64,000 nt of DNA, from contig CAVVZJ010000003.1 of NCBI GenBank assembly GCA_963752755.1, forward strand, positions 1,054,001 through 1,118,000, in the 5' to 3' direction. Below, piece by piece: positions 12,052 to 21,289 of this stretch. Position numbers and translations under genes: made by a program. Position 1 is the first letter of the stretch. Each line of letters begins with the position of its first letter. This DNA is from CAVVZJ01 sp963752755 (GTDB lineage: Bacteria; Planctomycetota; Planctomycetia; Isosphaerales; Isosphaeraceae). The notes beneath the pieces were generated by a model. That model ran no database searches and was not told the origin of the DNA. It saw nothing but the letters and a program-made list of their open reading frames with translations.

Positions 12052-13171
12052 CTAGCGTTCCCGCGTCAGGGGCATGACGACATAGGTGTACTGGTCGTCC
12101 GTCTTGAACACCGCGGCGCTCTTGTGGTCGATCAGCTCGGCGGTGACGGGGGCGTTCTCGTCGAGGGTCTTCAGCGCGTCGGTGAGGTAGCGGGGGTCGA
12201 AGGTGATCTCGATGTCCTTGCCCTGGTAGTTGATGGGGAGTTCGACGTCGGAGCTGCCGTGGTCGGGGGCCTGGCTGGCGAGGCGGAGCTGGCCGTCGCC
12301 GAAGGTGAAATCGACGCCGCGGCTCTCCTCGCTGGTGACGATCGACGCCTGCTCGACGGCCCGCTGGAGCGGACCGCACTCCAGCGGGATCTTCACCTCG
12401 ACGCTGGCCGGGAAGACGTCCTGGTAGCGGGGGAAGCGGCCTTCGACCAGGCGGCTGTAGAGCACGGCGCGGTCGGTCCGGATCAGGACGGACGTGCCGC
12501 CCTGGAAGGCGATGTGGACGGGCGGGTCGGTGTCGTCGAGGTTGCGTTCGAGGAGCTTGAGGGCCTTGACCGGCACAACCGGCTGACCGCTGGGCGAGGT
12601 GGCGTCCCCCTCGGACTCGGTCGGTGATGACCTGCCGGGCCAGACGGCGGCCGTCGGTGCCGACGAGCGTCAAGGTGCCGTCGGCCAGCTCGAACAGGAC
12701 GCCGCCGAGGGCGTAGCGGGTGCTCTCGACGTCGGTGGCAAACACCGTGCGGCGGATCGCCCGCCGCAGGTCGGCGGCGGCGGCGACGTGGTAGGACGAG
12801 GCGGCGAAGTCGGGCACGTCGGGGAAGAGGTCCGGGTCCTCGCCCGGCAGCTTGAACTGGGCGTGCAGGCCGCGGATGACCAGGCTCTCGCCGTCCGCCT
12901 CCAGGGCCAGTTCCTCGTCGTTGGACGTGCGGAGGATCTGGCCGAACCGCTGGGTCGGCAGAATCACGGCGCCGGGCTGATCGACCTTCACGCCGAGCAC
13001 CCGGTAGCGGATGCCCACCTCCAGGTCGGTGGCCAGGAGGGTGGAGCCTTCCTCCGGGTCGGCCACGAGCTTGACGTTCTGGAGGATCGGCTTCGGGCTC
13101 CGGGCGGGCACGACCCCGCTGACCATTCCGAACGCCTCGAACAAGTGTTCGCGATTGCACAGGGCCTTCAT
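12052..13171 (-). CDS. dnaN: DNA polymerase III beta sliding clamp
   Basis: Ring-shaped processivity clamp of the replicase. About 372 residues after repair, the usual length. It begins MKALCNREHLFEAFGMVSGVVPARSPKPILQNVKL and contains YALGGVLFELADGTLTLVGTDGRRLARQVI, the typical end of domain 2 lead-in. The C-terminus reads AELIDHKSAAVFKTDDQYTYVVMPLTRER, the canonical MPL-type ending that closes the peptide-binding pocket. One extra base near 12,622 shifts the frame (GAC-C-GAG context). Upstream there is a candidate promoter at 13,415-13,443. Confidence 0.95.
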
Positions 13172-14053
13172 GCGTGCGTTTCCCTGCCAAGAAGCCGCCA
13201 GGTCGGCGTGCGGTTGGCGATCTGGCGGCCGACCTGACTCGATCCGTCCCCGTCCCCGTCTCCGGTCCGTGGCGACCGCTCTCGCCCCGAGCCTCGTGTG
13301 CGATCGGCTCGACGCTTCCCTTCTTAAAGAAGAGGAAGGAATCAAGCCCTCATCGTCTTCTTCGTGATCCGGCGTCGGCGCCGTCGAGGGCCCCGGGCGC
13401 ACTCGAACAAAGTCAAGATACCAAAAGACTTACCCGGCGACAACCCACCTTCCCGGGCAGGGGAAAACCGGTTTGTAACTCCGTCGCGCCGCCCGGCATG
13501 CGCCGCCGCGCCGGTCCGGTGCGCGACCGGGCCGCCGTGAGGCCCGTCAAGAACCCCTCTGCTCAGCGCCCGGGCGCGACGGGTTCTCAACAGGTTTTCC
13601 CCCGCGGGTTGTTGATCGCCGGCCGGCCGCCGGCGGTCGGTCCGGGGCGGATTCCGGCGGGTTGCGGAGAAGCCCAGCCGTGGACGGCTCTGCTACATCC
13701 GCTGGCGGCCAGGCCGCCCCAAAGGCTGGCCGACTCGGCACTCGGGCGGAGAGCCCTCCCGGCACCGGAGCGCAGATGGGGGGCGAGACTCCCGACCGCG
13801 CCGGACGGATCAAGATCACGCCTCAGACCTGGACGACTTGGGTCGGAGGGGAGTTCCCTGGGGAACGACCGATCGTAATCGAAGTCCGCTTTATGGAGTG
13901 TAAGACAGTGTAAGAGCGATGACGAGATTCCTGGCAAGAAACTGCCCAGGACCGTCGGGAGCGGTGGAGTCGCCTCGTCGGAATGGTGGGACCGTCGTAG
14001 GATGCGGGGCGGCCGGAGGAGCGTCGGCCCGTGAAGGGAGGGGTGACCCGGTG
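13172..14053. other. Intergenic region between divergent dnaN and glycosyltransferase
   Basis: Roughly 880 bp without a credible gene. I looked for clustered DnaA boxes (TTATCCACA and close variants) on both strands because of the neighbouring dnaN and saw none, so no origin is called. The ribosome-binding site GGGAGG of the following gene lies at its right end. Confidence 0.5.
13415..13443 (-). promoter_or_regulatory. Candidate dnaN promoter
   Basis: On the minus strand TTGTCG (13,438-13,443) and TATCTT (13,415-13,420) are separated by exactly 17 bp, a sigma-70-like spacing. Transcription would start about 235 nt before the dnaN ATG. No other convincing promoter was seen in the interval. 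Confidence 0.35.
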
Positions 14054-15679
14054 ATGGCGGCGACGGCGAGGGAAGCCCGGCAGAGAGCGAGGCGCCGGCT
14101 GGCGGTGACCGCTCCGCGATCCGAAACCCGAGTTTTCCCGTGGGTTGCGATCACGGTCCTGGCGTCCTTGACGCTCGGCCTGGCCCTGGGCCGCTCGGGT
14201 CGCCTGACGTACCATGAGGCGATCGAGGGGCAGGTTGCTCGGGAGATGCTCGCGGCCGGCGACTGGCTGGTGCCGACGCTCGGGGGCCGGCCCTGGCTGG
14301 AGAAGCCGCCCCTGGCGTACTGGAGCATCGCGGCCCTGGGCTGGTTGGTGGGAGGCGTGGATGAGGTGGTAGCCCGCGTGCCGGGAGCGCTGGCGGGCTG
14401 GCTGACGGCGCTGGCGGTGTTGAGCCTGGCGACGCGGCGGTTCGGGGGGAGAATCGGGCTGCTGGCGGGGCTGGTGCAGGTCAGCATGGTCTGGCTGGTG
14501 ACGCGCGCTCGGCTGGCCGAGCCGGATGGGCCCTTGGCGTGCCTGGTTGCCTGGTCGATGGTGGCGTTCGACCGGGTCCGGTCCGGGGAGGTGGAGGCCC
14601 GAGGTTGGCGCGGGGTCTTCTTCGCCCTTCTGGGAGCGACAGCGATGCTCAAGGGCGTCGGATTCGGCGGGGCATTGATCGCCGCAACCGTCGGACTCAC
14701 ATTAGCTTGGGATCGAGACCGGGCCAGCCTGCGGGCGCTGGTGTGGCCGACGGGCTGGTTGCTGGCGGCCGGGATCGCGCTGACCTGGCCGGCGGCGGTC
14801 GTGGCCCGCTATCCGGAGGCCGTGGGGCTTTGGGTGAGCCATGTGACCGACCGGCTGGCCTTGCGGCCAACGACCTTCGCGGGCGAGCCGTGGTGGCAAT
14901 ACGCCCCCGCGCCCCTGGTGGGGATGCTGCCCTGGACGCCGCTGGTCCTGGGGGGGGCGTGGCGGTCGTGGGGCCGGGCCCGGCTGGCGTCGGGGCGGTT
15001 CAAGGCGGACCGCTTGCTCTGGGCCTGGACCGTCGCGCCATCGCTCCTCGTCTCGCTGGCTTCCGCCCGCAACGCGCATTATCTCATCCATGCTTTCCCA
15101 CCCGGAGCGGTCTGGGCGGCGCTGGGGCTGGCACGCCTCGGGGAGCGGTTGCGGAACCGGGGGTGGTCGTCGGCAGGGACCCGGAAGGCAGCATTTGCGA
15201 TGTTCGCCCTCGTGGGCCTGGCCTGGGGTCTGGGGTATGCCGGGCTGGGACCCTGGCTGGACCGGAGGGGCAAGGGGGCGGAGTGGGCGTTTTATGAGGA
15301 GGTGGGTCGGACCTTGAGGCCGGGGGAACCCGTGGTCTTGCTGTACGACGCGCTCGACCGCCCCGATCGCTGGGACCGCCTGCCGTATCCCACTCCCTTC
15401 GGACCCGTGCCGCCGGACCTGGCGGCGCGGCTCTTCTCGCTCGATCGGCCGGAAGTGGTCTGGGTCTTTGGATTCGACGCCCTCGACGATTGGGCGCAGG
15501 ACCGGGGGGCTGACGGGTTCGCCGTGGTGGCCCGGGAGCGGGATCGGGGGAAGCTGGGACAGACGGAGGTCGTGGCCCGCGGGCCGACGCGGAGGTGGGA
15601 CCGGGCGTTCGTGATGTATCGGGTCCAGGGAGGGATCTCGCGCCGAGGGCACCCTCGGTTCATCTCGACCGCGAGATGA
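14054..15679 (+). CDS. Membrane glycosyltransferase, GT39/ArnT-PMT type
   Basis: Intact integral-membrane glycosyltransferase of the PMT/ArnT family using polyprenyl-linked sugar donors. The first luminal loop shows YHEAIEGQVAREMLAAGDWLVPTLGGRPWLEKPPLAYW, in which the acidic E and the EKPPLAYW signature match ArnT-like enzymes. About ten hydrophobic helices follow, then a soluble C-terminal domain of some 120 residues. The start at 14054 is preferred because GGGAGG lies 12 nt upstream; an upstream ATG at 13919 would add 45 unlikely residues. Acceptor is unknown. The gene stands alone; a dispersed repeat begins 21 nt after its stop. Confidence 0.88.
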   Translation: MAATAREARQRARRRLAVTAPRSETRVFPWVAITVLASLTLGLALGRSGRLTYHEAIEGQVAREMLAAGDWLVPTLGGRPWLEKPPLAYWSIAALGWLVGGVDEVVARVPGALAGWLTALAVLSLATRRFGGRIGLLAGLVQVSMVWLVTRARLAEPDGPLACLVAWSMVAFDRVRSGEVEARGWRGVFFALLGATAMLKGVGFGGALIAATVGLTLAWDRDRASLRALVWPTGWLLAAGIALTWPAAVVARYPEAVGLWVSHVTDRLALRPTTFAGEPWWQYAPAPLVGMLPWTPLVLGGAWRSWGRARLASGRFKADRLLWAWTVAPSLLVSLASARNAHYLIHAFPPGAVWAALGLARLGERLRNRGWSSAGTRKAAFAMFALVGLAWGLGYAGLGPWLDRRGKGAEWAFYEEVGRTLRPGEPVVLLYDALDRPDRWDRLPYPTPFGPVPPDLAARLFSLDRPEVVWVFGFDALDDWAQDRGADGFAVVARERDRGKLGQTEVVARGPTRRWDRAFVMYRVQGGISRRGHPRFISTAR

Positions 15680-15700
15680 CCCGCGCCGGTGTCCCGATTG

Positions 15701-15988
15701 TGTGCTATAATATACGCTAGCTCCGTGGCCATCAGGATGACGTCCCGCCCGTCCATTCCCGCCCAGGCGTCGCGACGCCACGGCGCGTCCCCAGCGCCGA
15801 ACGAACTTCAAGATAGGTAAAATTGACTTCTAAAATTGTGTAGAATCAAGAGTTGCGACTCTGTCTTTCGCTACAAGGGAGAGTGTTCCCGCGGCGTCCT
15901 CACGCCGTATCAAGGGCGTCCCGGGCGCGTCGCCGGGCGTTCCCGGGCCGTCCCGAGCGTCAGCAAACGATCAAAAAAGGCGGTTTCC
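15701..15988 (+). repeat. Dispersed ~280-bp element, copy A
   Basis: Begins TGTGCTATAAT at 15,701, contains a perfect palindrome GGCGTCGCGACGCC (about 15,767-15,780), the core GCCGAACGAACTTCAA at 15,796-15,811, then a phased tract with CGT at 15,895, 15,906, 15,917, 15,928, 15,938, 15,949 and 15,958, and ends near ATCAAAAAAGGCGG. The TTGGCAATCC motif has decayed in this copy. It follows the glycosyltransferase gene in the same orientation. Other copies are at 28.15, 37.16, 49.10 and 60.24 kb. Confidence 0.85.
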
Positions 15989-16087
15989 GCCGACCGACTC
16001 GATCGCCCTCAAAGTCAATTCGGAGCAACCTCTCCGAGTTCGAGTTCGCGAACGGCAAGGCAATCTCCAGGCCATCATCGCAGACGC

Positions 16088-17532
16088 TCACGAGCCGCCG
16101 TCGGCGACGGCGGCTCCGGGGTGGGCAGGGAGGGAGGGCGGGTTGGCGGGGGCTGGGTTCGGTGTGTCGTGGGCGGCTTCGGGTTCCGTCTCGCGGTGGC
16201 CGAGGCCGAGGCGGAAGAGGATGGTGGCGGAGATGGTCATCGAGGCGGCGAGGAAGAGGAGGCCGCCGTGGTAGGACTGGAAGCGGTCCGGACCTCGCCG
16301 AGCACGCCGGGGCCGAGGGCGCCGCCGAGGTTGCCGACGGAGTTGATCAGGCCGAAGCTGCCGGCGGCGGCGGTGGAGGTCAGGAAGAGGCTGGGCAAGG
16401 CCCAGAAGGCGGGCAGGTACGCCTTCAGGCCGGTCAACGCGAGGGTGAACAGAAGGACGGTCAGCCAGAGGTGGCCCCTGGCTGAAGAGGACCGCGACCA
16501 GGGCGATCGCGCCGAGGTAGATCGGCAAGGAGGCGTGCAGCGGCGCTCCTGGTGGCGGTCGGAGCTCCGGCCGACGAAGTACTGGCCGAAGGCCGCGCCG
16601 ATCGGCGGGATGATGACGAGGAAGGAGATGTCCTGGGGCTTGAGGCCGTACCAGTCGTCGATGATCGAGGGCAGGAAGAACTCGATGCCGTAGCTGCTCG
16701 TCACCACGAAGAAGTAGGCGGCGGCCAGGAGCAGGACCTTCGGATACCGCCAGGCCTCGGCGAAGCTCATGTGGCGGTGACGGCTCCGGATGTGGTCCTT
16801 CTCGCGGTCGAGGGCCGACTGGAGGGCTTCGCGCTCCTCGGGTTCGAGCCAGGTCGCCTGCGCGGGGCGGTCGGTCAGCCAGAAGAAGACCATCACGCCG
16901 AGGACGACCGCGGGGATGCCCCAGAAGATGAAGGCCCATTGCCAGCCTTCCAGGCCGAGCAACTCGGGGCGTCCCTCGGTGCCGATCTTCAGAAGCTGGC
17001 CCGAGATCGGCGGGCCGACGAACTGCGCCACCGGCGTGGCGATGAAGAACCAGGCCATCGCCTTGGCCCGGTCGCGCGGCAGGAACCAGTGGGTCATATA
17101 GACGAGCACGCCGGGGAAGAACCCGGCCTCGGCCAGACCGAGTAAAAACCGGACGCCGTAGAACTGCCACTTGTTCGAGACGAACGCCGTTAACGCCGCC
17201 ACGATCCCCCACGTGACCATGATCCGGCAGATCCACTTGCGGGCGCTCCAGCGCTCGACGAGCAGCGAGCCGGGGATCTCCAGCAGGAAATAGCCGAGGA
17301 AGAAGCAGGTGCCCATGCCGAAGCCGAAGACGGCGTCGTTGAAGCCGGCCAAGTCGTTCTGCATCGTCAGCTTGACGAAGCCGACGTTGGCCCGATCGAC
17401 GTAGGCGATCACGTAGCAGGTGAAGAGCAAGGGCAGGAGCCGCCGGAACGCCTTGGCGCGGGCGCGGTCGAGCGGGTCGGCTCGTTCTGGAGAGGAGGGG
17501 GGCGTCCAGGGGCCGGGGGTCGGGGTCGCCAT
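16088..17532 (-). CDS. MFS transporter, anion:cation symporter type
   Basis: Twelve-helix major facilitator of the ACS family (hexuronate, phthalate or tartrate permease-like), importing organic acids with a cation. The N-half shows CYVIAYVDRANVGFVKLTM, FFLGYFLLEIPGSLLVERWSARKWI and GVRFLLGLAEAGFFPGVLVYMT, all typical of the family. The central loop is charged, and the C-half resumes with SFAEAWRYPKVLLLAAAYF and FVGRSSDRHQERR. Frame breaks lie near 16,550, 16,480 and 16,295, so helices 9-11 are read in shifted frames. ATG at 17,532 is preferred to an upstream GTG. The adjacent GntP permease suggests sugar-acid uptake, but no catabolic gene is nearby. Confidence 0.85.
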
Positions 17533-17625
17533 CGTCGAGGCCCTCGGGGGCGGCGTTTGCGGGGACGGTCGAGAGATGAAGTCAAGAGGCACGGGAACAG
17601 AGGACAGATGACAAAGGCGGCGGAC

Positions 17626-19044
17626 TCAGGCCAGGGGGAGGACCGTGGCCAGGGCGACGGTGACGAGCAGGCCGGCGAAGCCCATGAGGACGAGCAGGGG
17701 GGTCCACGACTTGAGGGCCTCGGCCTCGGTCAGGCCGCCCATCCGGGCGAAGATCCAGAAGCCGCTGTCGTTCATCCAGGAGCCGACGAGCGAGCCGCTG
17801 CCGATCGCGGTGGCGAGATAGACCGGATGGAAGCCGAGCGAGTCGGGCGCGGGGACCATCGCCGCGAGCATGCCGCTGGCGGTGATCATGGCCACCGTGC
17901 TCGACCCCTGCGCGATCTTCAGCACGGCCGAGACCCCGAACCCGAGCACCAGGAGCAGCGGGCCCGAGACGTGGCGGGCCGAATCGGAAGCCGTTCCCGA
18001 GTCCGGACCCGAGCGGAAAAGCGCCTCGATGGCGGGGCCGATCTGGGCCTCCTTGAGCATGGCGCCGAAGCGCCGCCGGCGGCCGTGATGAGGATGATCA
18101 CGCCGGCACTCATCAGGGACGTCTCGACCATCTTCGCCATCTGCTCCCGCGACGGGCGGCGACGTCGGGCGTAGATCGTCATGGCGGCGATCGTCGCGAT
18201 CAAGAGGGCGACGTTGGCGTTGCCGAGCAAGGCGGCGACGTCGGCGGCCTGGCGGAGCGTCGTGGGCTCGGCGCCCGCGACGGCCTTGCCGGCGAGGGTC
18301 TGCAAGACGGTGTTGGCCGAGATCAAGAGCACGGGCAGGACGACCGGCAGGGCCGAGGCGAACAGGGAGGGCAGCTCGTGGTCGTCGAGCGGCTCGGGCT
18401 CCTCGACGCCCGCGATCGGCCGCATCGGGATCGGCATGACCCGGTCGAACCAGGCGCCGGCGACCAGGCCGACGACCGCGGCCGGCAAGGCCACCAGGGC
18501 GCCGATCATGATCATCCAGCCGACGTCGATGTCGAGGTTCTCGGCCATCGCCAGCGGGCCGGGGGTGGGGGGGACGAGGGTATGGGTGATCGCGCCGCCG
18601 GCGGAGATGGCGAGGACGTACTTGAGGTAGTGGCCGCCGGTGCGCCGGTAGAGCGAGCGGGCGAGGGGCACGAGCAGGTAAAACACCGTGTCGAAGAAGA
18701 CCGGCACGGCCAGGACGTAGCCCGAGCCCATCAAGGCGACCGACGCCCGCTTCATCGCCCAGCATGCGGACGAACGAGCGGACGATCCGATCGGCGGCGC
18801 CGCTGTCCATCATGCAGGTGCCGATGATCGCCGCCAGCGCGATCACGATGCCGATGCCGCCGGCGGCCTGACCGAAGGCGACGGCCACCCGCGTGGCCTT
18901 CTGCTCGATCGGTCCGGGGGCCAGCAGGCTGACCAGCAAGGCCGAGATGATCAGGGCGAGGAAGGCGTTGAGCCTCAGGACCAGGATCAGGCCGATCACG
19001 GCGGCGATGCCGAGGGCCAGGATGAGCAAGGGCGGGATCGTCAT
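17626..19044 (-). CDS. GntP-family gluconate/organic acid permease
   Basis: Integral membrane permease of the GntP family (gluconate, idonate, glycerate and related acids). Conserved pieces are GIGIVIALAAIIGTCMMDSGAADRIV near the start, ALMGSGYVLAVPVFFDTVFYLLVPLARSL, and HTLVPPTPGPLAMAENLDID in the middle. The C-terminus shows AQGSSTVAMITASGMLA and GSGSLVGSWMNDSGFWIF. Frame breaks near 18,760 and 18,070, otherwise of normal length (about 470 residues). It lies upstream of the MFS gene in the same direction with a gap of about 90 bp, so the two transporters may be co-expressed. Confidence 0.88.
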   Translation of the reverse strand: MTIPPLLILALGIAAVIGLILVLRLNAFLALIISALLVSLLAPGPIEQKATRVAVAFGQAAGGIGIVIALAAIIGTCMMDSGAADRIVRSFVRMLGDEAGVGRLDGLGLRPGRAGLLRHGVLPARAPRPLALPAHRRPLPQVRPRHLRRRRDHPYPRPPHPRPAGDGREPRHRRRLDDHDRRPGGLAGRGRRPGRRRLVRPGHADPDAADRGRRGARAARRPRAALPVRLGPAGRPARALDLGQHRLADPRRQGRRGRRAHDAPPGRRRRRLARQRQRRPLDRDDRRHDDLRPTSPPVAGADGEDGRDVPDECRRDHPHHGRRRRFGAMLKEAQIGPAIEALFRSGPDSGTASDSARHVSGPLLLVLGFGVSAVLKIAQGSSTVAMITASGMLAAMVPAPDSLGFHPVYLATAIGSGSLVGSWMNDSGFWIFARMGGLTEAEALKSWTPLLVLMGFAGLLVTVALATVLPLA

Positions 19045-19340
19045 CGGTTCGGGGCCTCGCTCGGGTCGGCCTCGCGGGCGACCCGGGACGGGGGTGGACA
19101 GGCCGGCCGGCCGGACAACCGGTCCGGGGAAAAGTTCCGGTTACGCCGAAAGCTTTGCACAATCTTGGCGGGACTTGTCAGAATGTCATAGTAGAGGGCA
19201 GCCCACAAGGGGCCGGTGGCCCGACCGTCCCGCGAGCGGCCCCGTCCCCGGTCCGATGGCGAACCGACCGCATCCCCGGGCCACGCCCGCCCGGCTCGAC
19301 CCCCCCGGAGCGGAGAGCCCGCGCATGACGTCCGACAGGC

Positions 19341-19897
19341 ATGGTGGTCTCGTTCGACAAGCAGCACGGCTTCGGGTTCATCCGCTCGCGGTCGTTCGAC
19401 GAGGATGTCTTCGTCCATGCCCGGGTCGTCGAGGGCGGCCGACCTGCTCCGCGCCGGCCAGCGGGTGACGTTCGCCGCCGAGCCCTCCGAGCGCGGGCCC
19501 CGGGCCGTGCACGTCGAGGCCGGCAAGTCGGCGGTCGTGCCCCTGGCGCCGGACGTCGCCGTCGTGCGATGGCTGGGCGTCCTGCTCCTCGCCGCGACCT
19601 TGCTCTTCCGCTTCGGGGCCGGCTGGTCGTGGTGGCTCTCCTGGCTCCTGGCGATCAACCCGGTGACGTTCGCCGCCTTCGCCCTGGACAAGCGCCGCGC
19701 GATCCTCGGCGCCCGCCGCGTCCCCGAGCGCACGCTCCTGGGCCTCGCCCTGCTCGGCGGCACGCCGTCGGCGGCCTTGGCGATGCCCTTGCTGAAGCAC
19801 AAGACCCGCAAGGGCTCGTTCCGCCTGGCCTTCGCGGCGGTCGTGACCGTGCAGGTTGGCGGTGCTGGCGGGGGCGTGGTGGTTCTGGGGACGGTGA
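19341..19897 (+). CDS. Cold-shock domain-DUF1294 membrane protein
   Basis: Fusion of an N-terminal cold-shock domain (MVVSFDKQHGFGFIRS with the RNP1-like KQHGFGFI, then DVFVHARVV) to a C-terminal DUF1294 membrane domain. The latter has two hydrophobic segments and the family signature FALDKRRAI...RRVPERTLLGLALLGGTPSAALAMPLLKHKTRKGSFR. This domain pairing is common in bacteria; the protein may link nucleic-acid binding to the membrane, function unknown. Frame breaks near 19,437 and 19,855 (one extra base each); repairing the second gives a natural end VLAGAWWFWGR with TGA at 19,897. The start could also be the ATG 16 nt upstream. Confidence 0.82.
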
Positions 19898-20026
19898 GGA
19901 AGGCCGGGAGTCGAAGTCCGGTGCACTTCGGTCATTCCAGGCAGGTCCGCTGGAAATACCGTAGCCTTGAACATTTGCGACTTCCTTCCTGGTCCTCGCG
20001 CCGCTAAGCTGACGGAGACGGAATCC

Positions 20027-20263
20027 ATGCCGACGGTGCTGCGCGTCGGGCACTTTCGTTTCTTCTTCTATAGCAACGAGGGGCAGGAACCGCCGCATAT
20101 CCACGTCAAGGCGGGCGAGGACGAGGCCAAGTTCTGGCTCGACCCGGTCGCGCTGACCGCCAACCACGGTTTCAACGGACGCGCGTTGAGCGAGATCGCC
20201 CGGCTCGTCGAACAGCATCGAGCCGAACTTCTGGAGGCATGGGATGAGCACTTCGGCCAGTAA
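20027..20263 (+). CDS. DUF4160 protein
   Basis: Intact 78-residue DUF4160 protein. The hallmark EPPHIHVKAGEDEAKFWLDPVAL is present, with GFNGRALSEIARLVEQHRAELLEAWDEHF at the end. The ATG at 20,027 is used because homologues begin MPTVLR; the upstream ATG adds unrelated residues. It overlaps the DUF2442 gene by 20 nt. DUF4160-DUF2442 pairs are widespread small two-gene modules, often described as putative toxin-antitoxin-like pairs; biochemical function is not established. Confidence 0.9.
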   Translation: MPTVLRVGHFRFFFYSNEGQEPPHIHVKAGEDEAKFWLDPVALTANHGFNGRALSEIARLVEQHRAELLEAWDEHFGQ

Positions 20264-20531
20264 CAAGCCCCGGAGTCAACGGGCGTTTGTCCCCACGACG
20301 GCGCTGGCCAGGTCGGTGGAATTCGACGATGTGATGATGCGCGTCGCGTTCACCGATGGTCGAATCTTGTGCGTGCCGTTGGTGTGGTTCCCGGCCTTGA
20401 ACGCCGCCACGCCGGAACAGCGTGCCCGCTACGAGATCGGCGGGGGAGGCGTCGGCTTGCACTGGCCGGAGTTGGATGAGGATCTTTCCATCGCCGGCTT
20501 GATGGCCGGGGTGGACTGGCGGTCGGCCTGA
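20244..20531 (+). CDS. DUF2442 protein
   Basis: Intact 95-residue DUF2442 protein. The family pattern MRVAFTDGRILCVPLVWFPALNAATPEQRARYEIGGGGVGLHWPELDEDLSIAGLMAG is clear (given in part: VPLVWFPALNAATPEQR and GLHWPELDEDLS). It overlaps the DUF4160 gene and is expected to act with it. The N-terminal 20 residues are variable, as in other members. Confidence 0.9.
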   Translation: MSTSASNKPRSQRAFVPTTALARSVEFDDVMMRVAFTDGRILCVPLVWFPALNAATPEQRARYEIGGGGVGLHWPELDEDLSIAGLMAGVDWRSA

Positions 20532-20561
20532 GCTGTCGGGGTCGGAGGGAACGGAGACGGC

Positions 20562-20757
20562 ATGAGTCACGATTTCCACGTCCTCATCGAGCGGGATTCG
20601 GAGGGAGACTCCGTGGCCTCCGTGCCGGCATTGGATCGTGTCATGGTCCAATGCGGGATCAACGGGTGTTGTTCACCGGCATCACCTGGAGGTTCGTCTT
20701 CCATAAAGTCGAGAATCGGTGGGTCCTCCGGTCGGTGGAGGAGGCGGGGCGTTCGTA
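20562..20757 (+). pseudogene. hicB-like antitoxin remnant
   Basis: MSHDFHVLIERDSEG followed by SVASVPAL matches the start of HicB-type antitoxins, but the usual PGCHTQ... segment is missing. The rest, read one frame over, is an unrelated TWRFVFHKVENRWVLRSVEEAGRS ending at TAG near 20,757. No HicA toxin is adjacent. It appears to be a decayed fragment or two joined fragments left next to the DUF4160/DUF2442 module. Confidence 0.5.
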
Positions 20758-20782
20758 GTCGGTCGGGGTAGGGGGGCGGGGC

Positions 20783-21289
20783 ATGACGTTCGGGGAATCT
20801 GTCGTGATCGACGCCGGGCCGGCCGGGCTGTTCGCGCTGTCGCAGGACTACGGGCGGCGGCTGGAGTGGGACCCGTTCCTGAGGTCGGCCGAGCTGGTGG
20901 GCGGGGCAGAGGAGGCGGGCGAGGGGGTGAGGGCCCTGTGCGTGGCGAAAAGCGGCTGGGCGATGGAGACGCAGTACGTCTCGTTCCACCCGCCACGGAC
21001 GACGGCGGTCACGATGACGCGCGGTCCCTGGTTCCTGGCGAGCTTCGCGGGGTCGTGGCGGTTCGAGGAGGTCGAACCGGGGCGGACGCGGGTGGAGTTC
21101 CGGTACAACCTGCGGGCGTGGCCAGGCTGGTTATCGTGGCTGCTCACGCCGTTCCTGGCGCGGGTTTTCGCGAAGGACACGCGTGCCCGGCTCCGGGCCT
21201 TGAAGGAGGCGGTGGAGGGTCGGGGCCTGCTGGCGGGGGCGGGCGGCGACGGGGGTGTGGCTGGCCGGCGGGCTAATGCAGGCTCTTGA
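20783..21289 (+). CDS. SRPBCC (START-like) family protein
   Basis: Intact 168-residue SRPBCC-fold protein (polyketide cyclase/dehydrase type), a hydrophobic-ligand binding fold. The opening ESVVIDAGPAGLFALSQDYGRRLEWDPFLRSAELV and the later GSWRFEEVEPGRTRVEFRYNLRAWPGWLSWLLTPFL pattern with a long C-terminal helix (KDTRARLRALKEAVEG) are typical. It ends 17 bp inside the end of the convergent cytochrome gene. Ligand and role unknown. Confidence 0.82.
   Translation: MTFGESVVIDAGPAGLFALSQDYGRRLEWDPFLRSAELVGGAEEAGEGVRALCVAKSGWAMETQYVSFHPPRTTAVTMTRGPWFLASFAGSWRFEEVEPGRTRVEFRYNLRAWPGWLSWLLTPFLARVFAKDTRARLRALKEAVEGRGLLAGAGGDGGVAGRRANAGS

Noticed and set aside
13172..13918. Possible replication origin next to dnaN
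   Set aside because: No cluster of DnaA boxes or AT-rich unwinding element was seen on either strand.
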